64,000 nt of DNA from a virus, in the IMG/VR virus record IMGVR_UViG_3300042889_001272, positions 124,001-188,000 of that record; one strand, 5' to 3'. The stretch's first letter is position 1. Each line of letters begins with the position of its first letter. Below are positions 22,589 to 30,561 of this stretch, piece by piece. The translations under genes and the position numbers were made by a program. The notes under the pieces are model-generated. The model did not search any database. It was given only the letters and a program-made list of their open reading frames with translations, and was not told the DNA's origin.

Positions 22589-22811
22589 TTTGTTCGTAGA
22601 TAAATTTTACGTCCTTGCCCGGACCGACTTCGCTGGGCATGCCACCGTATTGCTTGACATACCATTCTATGGCTGCGATGTACCAACCTTGACTGTTATG
22701 TCTACTTTCTTTGTTAAAAATATATATATTGTCGTTGGTTGCTGGCATCGTACTTATAATGCGGGCCGCTTCTAATTGTAATTTGCGTAATGGAAGATCT
22801 TGTATATTCAT
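22581..22811 (-). CDS. small hypothetical protein, 76 aa
   Basis: Small helical protein (LRKLQLEAARIISTMPA; GWYIAAIEWYVKQYGG) sitting between two radical SAM genes, overlapping the downstream one by 8 nt and the upstream one by 1 nt. Its size and place would fit a peptide substrate, chaperone or partner of the adjacent enzymes, but it has no leader-peptide or repeat signature and no Cys, so I leave it unassigned. Confidence 0.65.
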   Translation of the reverse strand: MNIQDLPLRKLQLEAARIISTMPATNDNIYIFNKESRHNSQGWYIAAIEWYVKQYGGMPSEVGPGKDVKFIYEQNE

Positions 22812-23785
22812 TATACATATTTATTTTTTGTTGCCATCAAATCTGGCATACACCAACAAGTGTTATAGGGACAGATTACTCCGGAAGTAGGTAAGTTCAT
22901 AATATTTGATTCTTTCCAATTACCAAAATCTTCGTCTGTGCCTATCATACATCCACTACCCCTGCGTATTGTGCCATTGGCATCAAGTGTTATTTTATCA
23001 ACTCCTATACCACAGCTCCAATCTTTAAATTTGTTTTGTTCATCCACAAGTATCTGTCCTGTGACTTCTTGCAAGCGTTGTTGCCTCAAATATGTAAAAC
23101 TAGACTTATATATACTCTTTCTGGACTTGGCTACTTTTCTGTTTGCTTGTATATAGTTCATTTGTTCTTGTGTATATAATACTTTACTATCTGCAACAGC
23201 TTCGTATCTGTTATCCACTAATTTTAATTCGAGACTGGTAAACTCTTTGACATTGTTTAATATGTACTCGCGAGCTTCGAGTACCTTATCCCAAACTGCT
23301 GGCCAAGCAAGAATCAATATAGTCTTATATTCATTGTCCAATGCATTTATACTTTCCACAAACTTTTCTACACTTTTGACCTGTGTAGGATGATAACTGA
23401 ACACCACCGAAGATACCTGTGTACCTATTCTACGCCAATAATCTTCAGGCATTACTCCATTGGTAATAAATTTAATATTACTATCTGGACTATTTTTTTT
23501 AATTATATCTATAGCTTCGGGTAGTTTTTTCCATATAGCAAGTTCGCCGCCCAGTAATGTATATTCAAGGCGCCGACTTTTTCCATAATGTGATTGTAAC
23601 TCGCGTGTAGTGTAATCAATGCTGTCTAAACTAGGCCAGCCAAAACTACCATCATGTATTATGCTGGGACAATATTCGCAGGCATAGTTACATACGTTGG
23701 TCATTGTCCAATCAATGATTACCCAATCAGGATCTGCCTGTATCCTATCAAACAGTAAAGTTTTCATATAATTCCGGGCAGACAT
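22811..23785 (-). CDS. radical SAM protein with C-terminal SPASM-like region (type B)
   Basis: Radical SAM core with TNVCNYACEYCPS (C32, C36, C39) and LLGGELAIW as the GGE motif. The C-terminal ~80 residues have FKDWSCGIGVDKI, RGSGCMIG and ICPYNTCWCMP, six Cys in auxiliary-cluster-type spacing. The homologous C-terminal piece is a separate gene at 29.5 kb. Alternative start Met7 at 23767. It overlaps the end of the next radical SAM gene by 38 nt. Substrate unknown. Confidence 0.88.
   Translation of the reverse strand: MSARNYMKTLLFDRIQADPDWVIIDWTMTNVCNYACEYCPSIIHDGSFGWPSLDSIDYTTRELQSHYGKSRRLEYTLLGGELAIWKKLPEAIDIIKKNSPDSNIKFITNGVMPEDYWRRIGTQVSSVVFSYHPTQVKSVEKFVESINALDNEYKTILILAWPAVWDKVLEAREYILNNVKEFTSLELKLVDNRYEAVADSKVLYTQEQMNYIQANRKVAKSRKSIYKSSFTYLRQQRLQEVTGQILVDEQNKFKDWSCGIGVDKITLDANGTIRRGSGCMIGTDEDFGNWKESNIMNLPTSGVICPYNTCWCMPDLMATKNKYV
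22818..22825 (-). promoter_or_regulatory. late promoter box AATAAATA (minus strand)
   Basis: Reads AATAAATA on the minus strand, 6 nt from the 22811 ATG; this is close, so it might instead serve genes further downstream, or occur by chance in AT-rich DNA. Confidence 0.35.
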
Positions 23786-24947
23786 CCCGTAGACTTTGAT
23801 TGCGTTTATTATCTAATAATGATGTAAACTTTTTAAAATCATGCCAGTTTGCACTTGTTTTTGTCATAGTAAGATTTTTTTTCATATTATCCAAAAAGAA
23901 TTTATTAGCAGGATCGTATTTTTGTTCTACATACTCTATTTGTGCAAGAGCTTTTTGTTTAATACTATCTGGTGCTGTGGCAACATGCAAGTATTGTGGG
24001 TGTGTAAGTAATCTATATTCTATCCACTCGACGGGTCGTTTAATAAGAGATTCTGCCCAGTCGTAAAACTCTTTTACGTTTAGCATATTGTATATTTGAT
24101 AGCTGGCATTGGGACTGAATAAAAAGTTCTTGTATTCGTTCCTGAACTTGCATAACATGTCTATTTTACCCGTGAGTTCTTCCCAAGTGCATTGCTCTCC
24201 GCCACGCATGTATTCGAATAACTTGCCCGTACCATCTACACTGATATTAATATTAACTGATTTTGCTTTGCGTAAACGTAATAAATGTTCTTCCCGTAGC
24301 AAACTACCATTGGTTGTTATACTCAGTCTAACATTCTTTAGTATACCCGAATTGTCCAGCACATCAAATACATCCAATAAATCATTGTTAATAAAAGGTT
24401 CTCCGCCGGTTACAGTTATCATACGAAGATCTGTTAATTGTGGCAATAAGTTGGTGACAAATGTCATTAAGTCATTTCTGTTCTTTGTGTAGTCTACATA
24501 TTCTTCTCGCTTGAATCCATTGTCTCTCAGCAACTTATCGTCATTGATCCAACTGTTACTGAACATGCTGTTGCACATTCTACATTTAAAATTGCAGAGA
24601 TTACTAGTATTCAAAAACAAATGATATATGTTATTTCCAGTTTTACTGTTTTCAAAGTCTTTACTGTCCCATATATCACCATTCCACCAACGCTCATTAT
24701 TTTTCCAATTAAGACGCTGGCTTACCACGCCCTGTTTCTCTCGCTCGTGACAGGTATTACAGCCCGGTAGATTCCAAACTCCATCCACCATGTCTGTACG
24801 TAATTGCACAAACTTTCCATTGTCCCAGACATTTTGGTCTGTCATTAGTCCCATGGGCGTTGAACTCATCATGCATCTACTTATAAAACCAGCAGGATGT
24901 GTAGATATACTTGCAAATGGAATTAAACAAACTTTATCAGGTATCAT
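23748..24947 (-). CDS. N-terminal-twitch radical SAM protein
   Basis: A 399-residue protein with reversed domain order: an N-terminal SPASM/twitch-like Cys domain (C7 in VCLIPF, C25, then C63-x2-C66 in GCNTCHERE) followed by the radical SAM core (C118, C122, C125 in SNLCNFKCRMCNSM; TGGEPFINND as the GGE motif; SVDGTG on a later strand). This order is what NCBI family naming calls twitch-domain radical SAM. Unlike most of its relatives here, the second N-terminal site is a single Cys (RCMM), not a CC pair. It has 10 to 38-nt overlaps with its neighbours. Confidence 0.88.
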   Translation of the reverse strand: MIPDKVCLIPFASISTHPAGFISRCMMSSTPMGLMTDQNVWDNGKFVQLRTDMVDGVWNLPGCNTCHEREKQGVVSQRLNWKNNERWWNGDIWDSKDFENSKTGNNIYHLFLNTSNLCNFKCRMCNSMFSNSWINDDKLLRDNGFKREEYVDYTKNRNDLMTFVTNLLPQLTDLRMITVTGGEPFINNDLLDVFDVLDNSGILKNVRLSITTNGSLLREEHLLRLRKAKSVNINISVDGTGKLFEYMRGGEQCTWEELTGKIDMLCKFRNEYKNFLFSPNASYQIYNMLNVKEFYDWAESLIKRPVEWIEYRLLTHPQYLHVATAPDSIKQKALAQIEYVEQKYDPANKFFLDNMKKNLTMTKTSANWHDFKKFTSLLDNKRNQSLRDVCPELYENFTV

Positions 24948-26106
24948 TTAGTTCTGGTACTAGCTTGGATATAGCTTCATCTCTACTTGCATCTAAAGTT
25001 GTTGTGTACTTGACAAAAGCAGGCCATTTATTATTCCAGTCTTCTGCTATCATGTAATCTATTAATGATGTCACCCTTTTAATATTCAAATAAGGTTGCA
25101 GTCGTTGTATTGCCAGCTTTTTTAAATTTTCGGGCAGGATGCGTACATTTAAATAATCAGGGTGATCCAATATGTTTAAGTGTATATCAGTTATAGACAA
25201 GTCAGTGAGATAATCAAAAAACTTGTCTAATTGTAATACATTGTATACCTGTACTGTACAATGAACTTGAAGATCTATCTTGCCCTGTTCACTCATCTCA
25301 ATAAAAGTAGCAAGATTCTTTTCCACCAAAGCCCAGCCTGTTGGATATCTAATATATCTATTGAGATCACCATGGGCATCTATGCTTGCATTGATTTTAA
25401 TCTTCTTAAAATGTTGCCAATAGTTTACTAGTTTCTTGGGCAAATTAGTACAATTTGTATTGTACTTCAAAGTAATGTTTTTAGCAAGATCTAATTCAAT
25501 TAACTTATCAAATAGTTTATATTGACTCAACGCCAAAGTTGGCTCGCCGCCTGTTAGATAAATTTCTTCAATAGTATTTGCCAACTTTAACAAGTTAACT
25601 GCAACTGCGTCGTCATTGGGCCAATCCATACTGCTAAGACGTTTAATTTCAGAATCATTTAACTGTTGCTCAACTAAATGCCATTCGTCTACCCATTGAT
25701 TACTAGCATATGGATTACACATGCGGCATTTTAAATTGCACAAGTTGCCCAAGCGTATATCAATATATTGTACTGTAAGTTCAGGAGTTGCAGTAGGTTC
25801 ATAGTCAAACATATACTTTTCATTCCAGGCTAGTCTTGAACTACGTACACCGCTGTCTTCCTCTCTAAAGCAACGTTCACACATTGCAGGCCTTTGATCT
25901 GTTAGTAGTTCACTGCGAATTTTCTTCATAGTGTCACTGTGCCAGAAATCCTGCATGTCAGGATCTGTGATCTTATACGCTTTGTTTGTTCCATTGCGTA
26001 GAATAAAGTTTTTACCGGGTGTACTATTACAGCATACTCGTAGGTTGCCACTGGCATTGGTTGCTAAATGCATCCATGGTAGAATACAGAATGTTTTACT
26101 TTGCAT
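24937..26106 (-). CDS. N-terminal-twitch radical SAM protein
   Basis: 389 residues. The Cys domain has C7 (FCILPWMH), CC25-26 (NLRVCCNS), and C76-x2-C79 (MCERCFREED). The radical SAM core has C123, C127, C130 (GNLCNLKCRMCNPY), GGEP in LTGGEPTLAL, and NASIDAHGD. Closest in look to the 28.2, 33.1, 34.4 and 35.8 kb genes. The C-terminal third carries no extra Cys cluster. It overlaps the hydroxylase gene by 11 nt and the previous radical SAM gene by 11 nt. Confidence 0.9.
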   Translation of the reverse strand: MQSKTFCILPWMHLATNASGNLRVCCNSTPGKNFILRNGTNKAYKITDPDMQDFWHSDTMKKIRSELLTDQRPAMCERCFREEDSGVRSSRLAWNEKYMFDYEPTATPELTVQYIDIRLGNLCNLKCRMCNPYASNQWVDEWHLVEQQLNDSEIKRLSSMDWPNDDAVAVNLLKLANTIEEIYLTGGEPTLALSQYKLFDKLIELDLAKNITLKYNTNCTNLPKKLVNYWQHFKKIKINASIDAHGDLNRYIRYPTGWALVEKNLATFIEMSEQGKIDLQVHCTVQVYNVLQLDKFFDYLTDLSITDIHLNILDHPDYLNVRILPENLKKLAIQRLQPYLNIKRVTSLIDYMIAEDWNNKWPAFVKYTTTLDASRDEAISKLVPELNDT

Positions 26107-26836
26107 TTAATTCTTCTAATAATAAATCGTAACTTCTACACATGACTTCTGCATGTTTCTCCCCAGGCGCACCGTGTATAATCATATGAATTCTAGGTTC
26201 TGATCCTATGTGTCTAACACTATGACGTCTACCTATGTCTATTGCTCTTGCATCGCCTGGTTGCCATGGAATTAATCCCGCATCTTCCATGACAAATTCA
26301 ACTCCATCTGGATTATTGATGGCAATATTGTATGCTGCCATTTTACGAACTTCGTAGTCAGCATGTGGTTTAATATAGCCACCCGGCAATAAAAGCATAA
26401 ACCTAACACGATCGAAATGTTTGAAATTCCATGTATTTTTTAACCAGCCAACAGTTACAGGACAAACGTCTGCAATATCAGTCCACGTATACACTGGTTG
26501 TTCTGTGAAGTTATATACTTTACTGCGCCAGTCGTCGGTGGTGTATTTGTCATAGCCGTGGATTACAAGACTATGCCAGCCAGGATGCTCGTTGCCTCTG
26601 TGTTTTACAAACTCATCCATTAAAGATAACGCTTCGGCTTCTATTTCTTTTTGTGGTAACGGCAAGTCCAACTTAAGACTGGGGCAGTTGCTTTCTTTTT
26701 CTATCCAGCTAAAGTAATCTTTCATTAACTGCCTGTCTGATCTCCAATTAGAAAACTTTTCAGGGCGTGTATTTAATGAACTATAGTGTGAAAAGTCTTT
26801 CCACTCGTCGAAAAATTCTGTTACTTCGTTATCCAT
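26096..26836 (-). CDS. aspartyl/asparaginyl beta-hydroxylase-like dioxygenase
   Basis: Fe(II)/2-oxoglutarate oxygenase of the AspH type. LLLPGGYIKPHADYEVRK gives His-x-x near the first ligand position, and IDIGRRHSVRHIG gives the distal His/Arg pair. VEFVMEDAGLIPWQPGDA is the usual preceding strand. About 246 residues, single domain. It lies between N-twitch radical SAM genes and overlaps them by 11-16 nt, so it probably acts in the same pathway, hydroxylating a peptide side chain or small molecule. Related enzymes hydroxylate Asp, Asn or Pro residues; the substrate here is not evident. Confidence 0.82.
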   Translation of the reverse strand: MDNEVTEFFDEWKDFSHYSSLNTRPEKFSNWRSDRQLMKDYFSWIEKESNCPSLKLDLPLPQKEIEAEALSLMDEFVKHRGNEHPGWHSLVIHGYDKYTTDDWRSKVYNFTEQPVYTWTDIADVCPVTVGWLKNTWNFKHFDRVRFMLLLPGGYIKPHADYEVRKMAAYNIAINNPDGVEFVMEDAGLIPWQPGDARAIDIGRRHSVRHIGSEPRIHMIIHGAPGEKHAEVMCRSYDLLLEELNAK

Positions 26837-28221
26837 GGTAATATCTCCAGTGTTTTAACTCGGTGTAAGAATTGATCTGGATTGTCAAGTATTTGTCTAG
26901 GAGTTTCATTCCTCCAATTTGACTTGATTCCCGGCCTGTTTTGATACAATTGAAACGTATCCATGCCAGCATCAGAAAATTTATCAAGAATATCTTGTTC
27001 TAGTCTATACCTGGATACTGCACTGAACAACCAAGAAGTGTTCTGATAGTGCAATATATTTGTTAAATGTACATACGTTTTTTCACCGACATGACCGGCC
27101 AGAAGTTTATTTTTCACCTGATTAACGTCGAATAAATTACACGGCTCAAATATTACATTCAAATTTGGCCATACATTTTTAATGAAATCTTCTAGGCCCT
27201 GTGGCATCATTTCATTTATAATTTCCTGCATTCTATCTAAATTGCGATCAGCTTTCATCATAGGTATCAGGTCTAATTCTGTAAACAAGCTGTACAAAGT
27301 TGTTTTAAAATTTGAATAGTTGCAGTTGATTTCTCGAAGTCGTCGTTGTATTGCCAATGAAACTGGACTAAAATCAAAAACTGTGACTCGGCCGCCGGGT
27401 TTTAATCCAGCTGTGTATGCCATGAGCAATGGAGTTATACCACTTGCGGTACATATCACTCCCTGCATGTCTGTGTCTAATAATTTTTCTGGGGGCGACT
27501 CTGTGTTTGCCGCAAAGTGACCATAGCCTTGTAAACTTTCCAATACGTCTGAAATTTTAGAGTGAAAGTCTTTGGCAACTTCTGGATATATATAATACTT
27601 ACTTTCTCTCATGGACTCATCGAAACTAACTACAGAGCTGCCAGACTTTAATGCAGTGTCGATTATGTTCCAGCCAAATCGTTTTCCTGCGTAATTTTCA
27701 ATGGCATTGCCCTGAGCGATCCAATGTGGTGTATATCCATCATGCCAATTTTCTTCACTGCGTATTGGTTTAACTGTAGACCACGGTCCGCTAAATTCTT
27801 CTTTGCCTATCAATGGTCGACCATTTGCTCGCCACCAATCCATGTTAATAATAAAACATTGATGGTGCAATTCGTAGAACTTGTCGCCTTTGTCTAATAT
27901 ATGTCCTGCAACTGCAAAGTTGGGATTATTTTCTAGAAACTTTGGAAGTACGTGATAAAAATTATCATGCTTGCTGAGATTAGTGCCCATGGCTACAATC
28001 ATCAAATATTTTAATCCGGCAACATCTGCCCATTTTAAAATAGCATCCGGATCTTTATTGCATGTTGTTGGCAGATAATAGTTTTCATTTTCCTGAACCC
28101 AGTATTCCGTTATGTTTTTAGACAGCGAAAGCGCAGTAGAGTCCTTGATATAATCAGTTATGTCCAGCCATGCCATACCGAAGCCGATGTTACTTAAATG
28201 TTTGTACTGGTAATATGCCAT
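26821..28221 (-). CDS. two-domain glycosyltransferase-like / methyltransferase-like protein
   Basis: 466 residues. The first ~230 residues show a segment like glycosyltransferase-A proteins (KYLMIVAMGTNLSKHDNF; HQCFIINMDWWRANGRP). The second half has a Rossmann-like methyltransferase pattern (VICTASGITPLLMAYTAGLK, then GGRVTVFDFSPVSLA), where a Gly-rich loop and an acidic strand end would bind SAM. Neither domain can be named firmly. It overlaps the hydroxylase gene by 16 nt and ends 3 nt after the 28.2 kb radical SAM gene, so it is co-transcribed with them. Confidence 0.55.
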   Translation of the reverse strand: MAYYQYKHLSNIGFGMAWLDITDYIKDSTALSLSKNITEYWVQENENYYLPTTCNKDPDAILKWADVAGLKYLMIVAMGTNLSKHDNFYHVLPKFLENNPNFAVAGHILDKGDKFYELHHQCFIINMDWWRANGRPLIGKEEFSGPWSTVKPIRSEENWHDGYTPHWIAQGNAIENYAGKRFGWNIIDTALKSGSSVVSFDESMRESKYYIYPEVAKDFHSKISDVLESLQGYGHFAANTESPPEKLLDTDMQGVICTASGITPLLMAYTAGLKPGGRVTVFDFSPVSLAIQRRLREINCNYSNFKTTLYSLFTELDLIPMMKADRNLDRMQEIINEMMPQGLEDFIKNVWPNLNVIFEPCNLFDVNQVKNKLLAGHVGEKTYVHLTNILHYQNTSWLFSAVSRYRLEQDILDKFSDAGMDTFQLYQNRPGIKSNWRNETPRQILDNPDQFLHRVKTLEILPWITK

Positions 28222-28224
28222 TAA

Positions 28225-29532
28225 TTATTTCCCTGTAAATTTTTCTTTTCTTTTTACATCTAATATTTCATTGAATTTTTGAAACTTTTCGAAACTTACG
28301 TCATATTTATTTGTATCTATACACTCGTCTATCCAGCTTATTGCGTCAGCTATATGTCTCTTATTATTGATTTCTCTAATAGAATTTTCTTGCATTGATT
28401 CAAACTTTACAATCAACTTTGACTTTGCCGCTGTCAGCCTTTCTATTGGCAGAACATTTGCATGTAAAAAAGTAGGCCATTGTAAACGGCTTGTATGCCA
28501 CATTATGTCAAAGTCAGTGTCTATTGCTTCAAATGTTTCAACTAAGTACTCTACATTAAGTGCAGATATGCAAGTACTTGCCTTTATGTAATCTAACTTA
28601 TCACCCAAACTTTCTTTGGACTGTTGTATGTTTTCTTTTATGTCGTTCCATACAGAACCGTGTCTAATATAAGCATTAAGTTCGTCGTAGCCATCTATAC
28701 TGATTGTTAAACGCACCGACTTGAATTTTTTCCAAAGGTCCAGTACATTGCGACCTTTCTTTGCTTCGAGATCTGTTAAATTTGTACTGTATTTTAAAAT
28801 AACGTCACTGGGATCCTTGATACGATCCAGCATATTGTAATGCAACGGATCCATTAAAGGCTCGCCTCCGGCAAATTCGAATTCCTTGATATCATCGATG
28901 ATCTCATACAAGTCCTGCACAAATGTATTGTGTGTCTCAAATAAATTTAACACAGGTTTTTTACGTAAGTCATTGCTGTCGATGATATTATTAATATACT
29001 CCCGTTCTCCAGGTTCATAAATTTCTTTAACAGCATCCCAGTCTTGTAGCCACGGTGTACTGTCCTTGGGCCAACACATACGGCATTTTAAATTACAAAG
29101 ATTGCTTAATTTAAACTCGACAATAGGAATATTCCATGGTGATTCTTTTGTGCGTTTATATGTTGCAACTAAATGTGCATACTCTTGTGTTCTCTCGTAA
29201 TTTTGACTTTGTCTTAAACTGGTAATACCTTTGTCTTCCATTGACCAGCAAGCATTGCAATGAGGATCTCTAATACCTGATATTAGATTATTTCTGACTA
29301 TTTTATATTTTTTATGATTCCAAAGATCTCGGAATGCTATATTTTTAATATCCCAGATTTTAGTACTTCGACAGCACAGTCTAAACTCGCCATTGGTTGT
29401 GGTACTTGTGTGTATAAACGGCATTATGCAAAATGTCTTATCATCTACATCAAAACCATGCTGTTCTTTAAATAACTCGCTGGGTCTATAATCTAACAGG
29501 AATTGTTTTCCTTTTCCTTTAGCTTCATTCAT
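28225..29532 (-). CDS. N-terminal-twitch radical SAM protein
   Basis: 435 residues. Cys domain: C35 (FCIMPFIH), CC53-54 (FRLCCRST), C92-x2-C95 (HCNACWSMED). Core: C146, C150, C153 (SNLCNLKCRMCWPK), AGGEPLMDP and TISIDGYDEL. The first ~30 residues are a charged extension not seen in the shorter relatives. It overlaps the small SPASM-like gene upstream by 8 nt. An AATAAATA box (28304-28311) lies inside its 3' end, so a late transcript may start for genes beyond it. Confidence 0.9.
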   Translation of the reverse strand: MNEAKGKGKQFLLDYRPSELFKEQHGFDVDDKTFCIMPFIHTSTTTNGEFRLCCRSTKIWDIKNIAFRDLWNHKKYKIVRNNLISGIRDPHCNACWSMEDKGITSLRQSQNYERTQEYAHLVATYKRTKESPWNIPIVEFKLSNLCNLKCRMCWPKDSTPWLQDWDAVKEIYEPGEREYINNIIDSNDLRKKPVLNLFETHNTFVQDLYEIIDDIKEFEFAGGEPLMDPLHYNMLDRIKDPSDVILKYSTNLTDLEAKKGRNVLDLWKKFKSVRLTISIDGYDELNAYIRHGSVWNDIKENIQQSKESLGDKLDYIKASTCISALNVEYLVETFEAIDTDFDIMWHTSRLQWPTFLHANVLPIERLTAAKSKLIVKFESMQENSIREINNKRHIADAISWIDECIDTNKYDVSFEKFQKFNEILDVKRKEKFTGK

Positions 29533-29863
29533 TGCTGATCCTTAATCTCTTAATATTATTTAATTCTGCTTTACTCAGCTGTATGTCGGCGGCGCAGGTA
29601 CAATTTTCTTTGGTACAAATAATGGGCTCAGTGGGCACCGAGAAGCCGGTGTGTATATCTCCTAGCTTGCCGCCCACCTTACATATGGCTCTCCAAACAT
29701 TGCCGTCATTGTCTATGGTCAAATTCTGAACGCCTGCCCAGCACATCCAACCTTTGAATTTGTTCGTTTCGTTGGCCAGTAAATCATTGACATTGCTTTC
29801 TTCGCTGGTGCCGTCTTCATAATGAACTACTATGTTTGCCCAATTAGTTACTTTACTTGTCAT
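29525..29863 (-). CDS. stand-alone SPASM-like domain protein (type B half)
   Basis: 112-residue separate auxiliary domain: FKGWMCWAGVQNLTIDNDG aligns with FKDWSCGIGVDKITLDANG in the 22.8-23.8 kb fused protein, and EPIICTKENCTCAADI aligns with GVICPYNTCWCMPDL. It starts inside the stop of the next gene (ATGA overlap, 29860-29863), whose product is the matching radical SAM core. The two are a split enzyme or a two-subunit complex. Confidence 0.75.
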   Translation of the reverse strand: MTSKVTNWANIVVHYEDGTSEESNVNDLLANETNKFKGWMCWAGVQNLTIDNDGNVWRAICKVGGKLGDIHTGFSVPTEPIICTKENCTCAADIQLSKAELNNIKRLRISNE

Positions 29864-30561
29864 TTTTTCTTATTCAACATAAAATCAAGTTCTTCTTGAG
29901 TATAGTAGTCATCTTTACATTTACCGTGCGATGTTTTTAATCCACTTAATCCCGGAACTGCCCAGATTTTTGTCTCAGGATCCAGCCTAGGTCTAATTCT
30001 TCTAATTACCCAATGCACATCATTTTCATTCATGATGTCGATTATCTCATTTGCTTCCGCCATTTTACCTGGAAGATACATCAAGTGGGTGTGTAGGTTT
30101 TGATTCTTGCGCTCTTTAACAAGTTTATTTAACTCTACGATAGTGTTAATTATCTTGTCGTGATATGCAAATTCAAAATGATAACTAAAAATATAATAAG
30201 TAATATACGGTAAACTATCAATATATTTTTGAAGTGGAACACTGCCGTTAGTAGTGACACTAATTTTATTAATACCATTGTTCTTTATTATTTTAAGAAT
30301 GTCGATAATTTTTGGATGCACAAATGGTTCGCCGCCAGTTAAACTGATACGGCATTCTTTACCCTGTGATCGAGCAACATCTGCTATCTGCTTGACTGTT
30401 TTTTCAATGACATCTAAACTTAAATGCTGACTTTCTCTGTCATGTATGTCGCTACCACAGTAGCTACAATCATAGTTACAACGTTTACCTAGATTCCATT
30501 CAATGCGTAGCCATTTGTCTTTAGGCGCATGATTGTCTTCTACCGCAACCAGTTTATTCAT
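29860..30561 (-). CDS. radical SAM core protein, split type B
   Basis: 233 residues. C28, C32, C35 (KRCNYDCSYCGSD), GGEP in SLTGGEPFVHP, and core strands ISVTTNGSVPLQ. It ends after EELDFMLNKKK, where the fused homologue continues into the Cys domain; that part is the adjacent ORF read from a 4-nt overlap. A genuine gene split, a frameshift, or a sequencing error are the options; the clean ATGA overlap and a good start favour a real split. It overlaps the 850-aa gene by 8 nt. Confidence 0.82.
   Translation of the reverse strand: MNKLVAVEDNHAPKDKWLRIEWNLGKRCNYDCSYCGSDIHDRESQHLSLDVIEKTVKQIADVARSQGKECRISLTGGEPFVHPKIIDILKIIKNNGINKISVTTNGSVPLQKYIDSLPYITYYIFSYHFEFAYHDKIINTIVELNKLVKERKNQNLHTHLMYLPGKMAEANEIIDIMNENDVHWVIRRIRPRLDPETKIWAVPGLSGLKTSHGKCKDDYYTQEELDFMLNKKK

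Noticed and set aside
22581-22811. RiPP precursor peptide for the neighbouring radical SAM enzymes
   Set aside because: Size and place fit, but there is no leader/core pattern, repeat or Cys-rich core.
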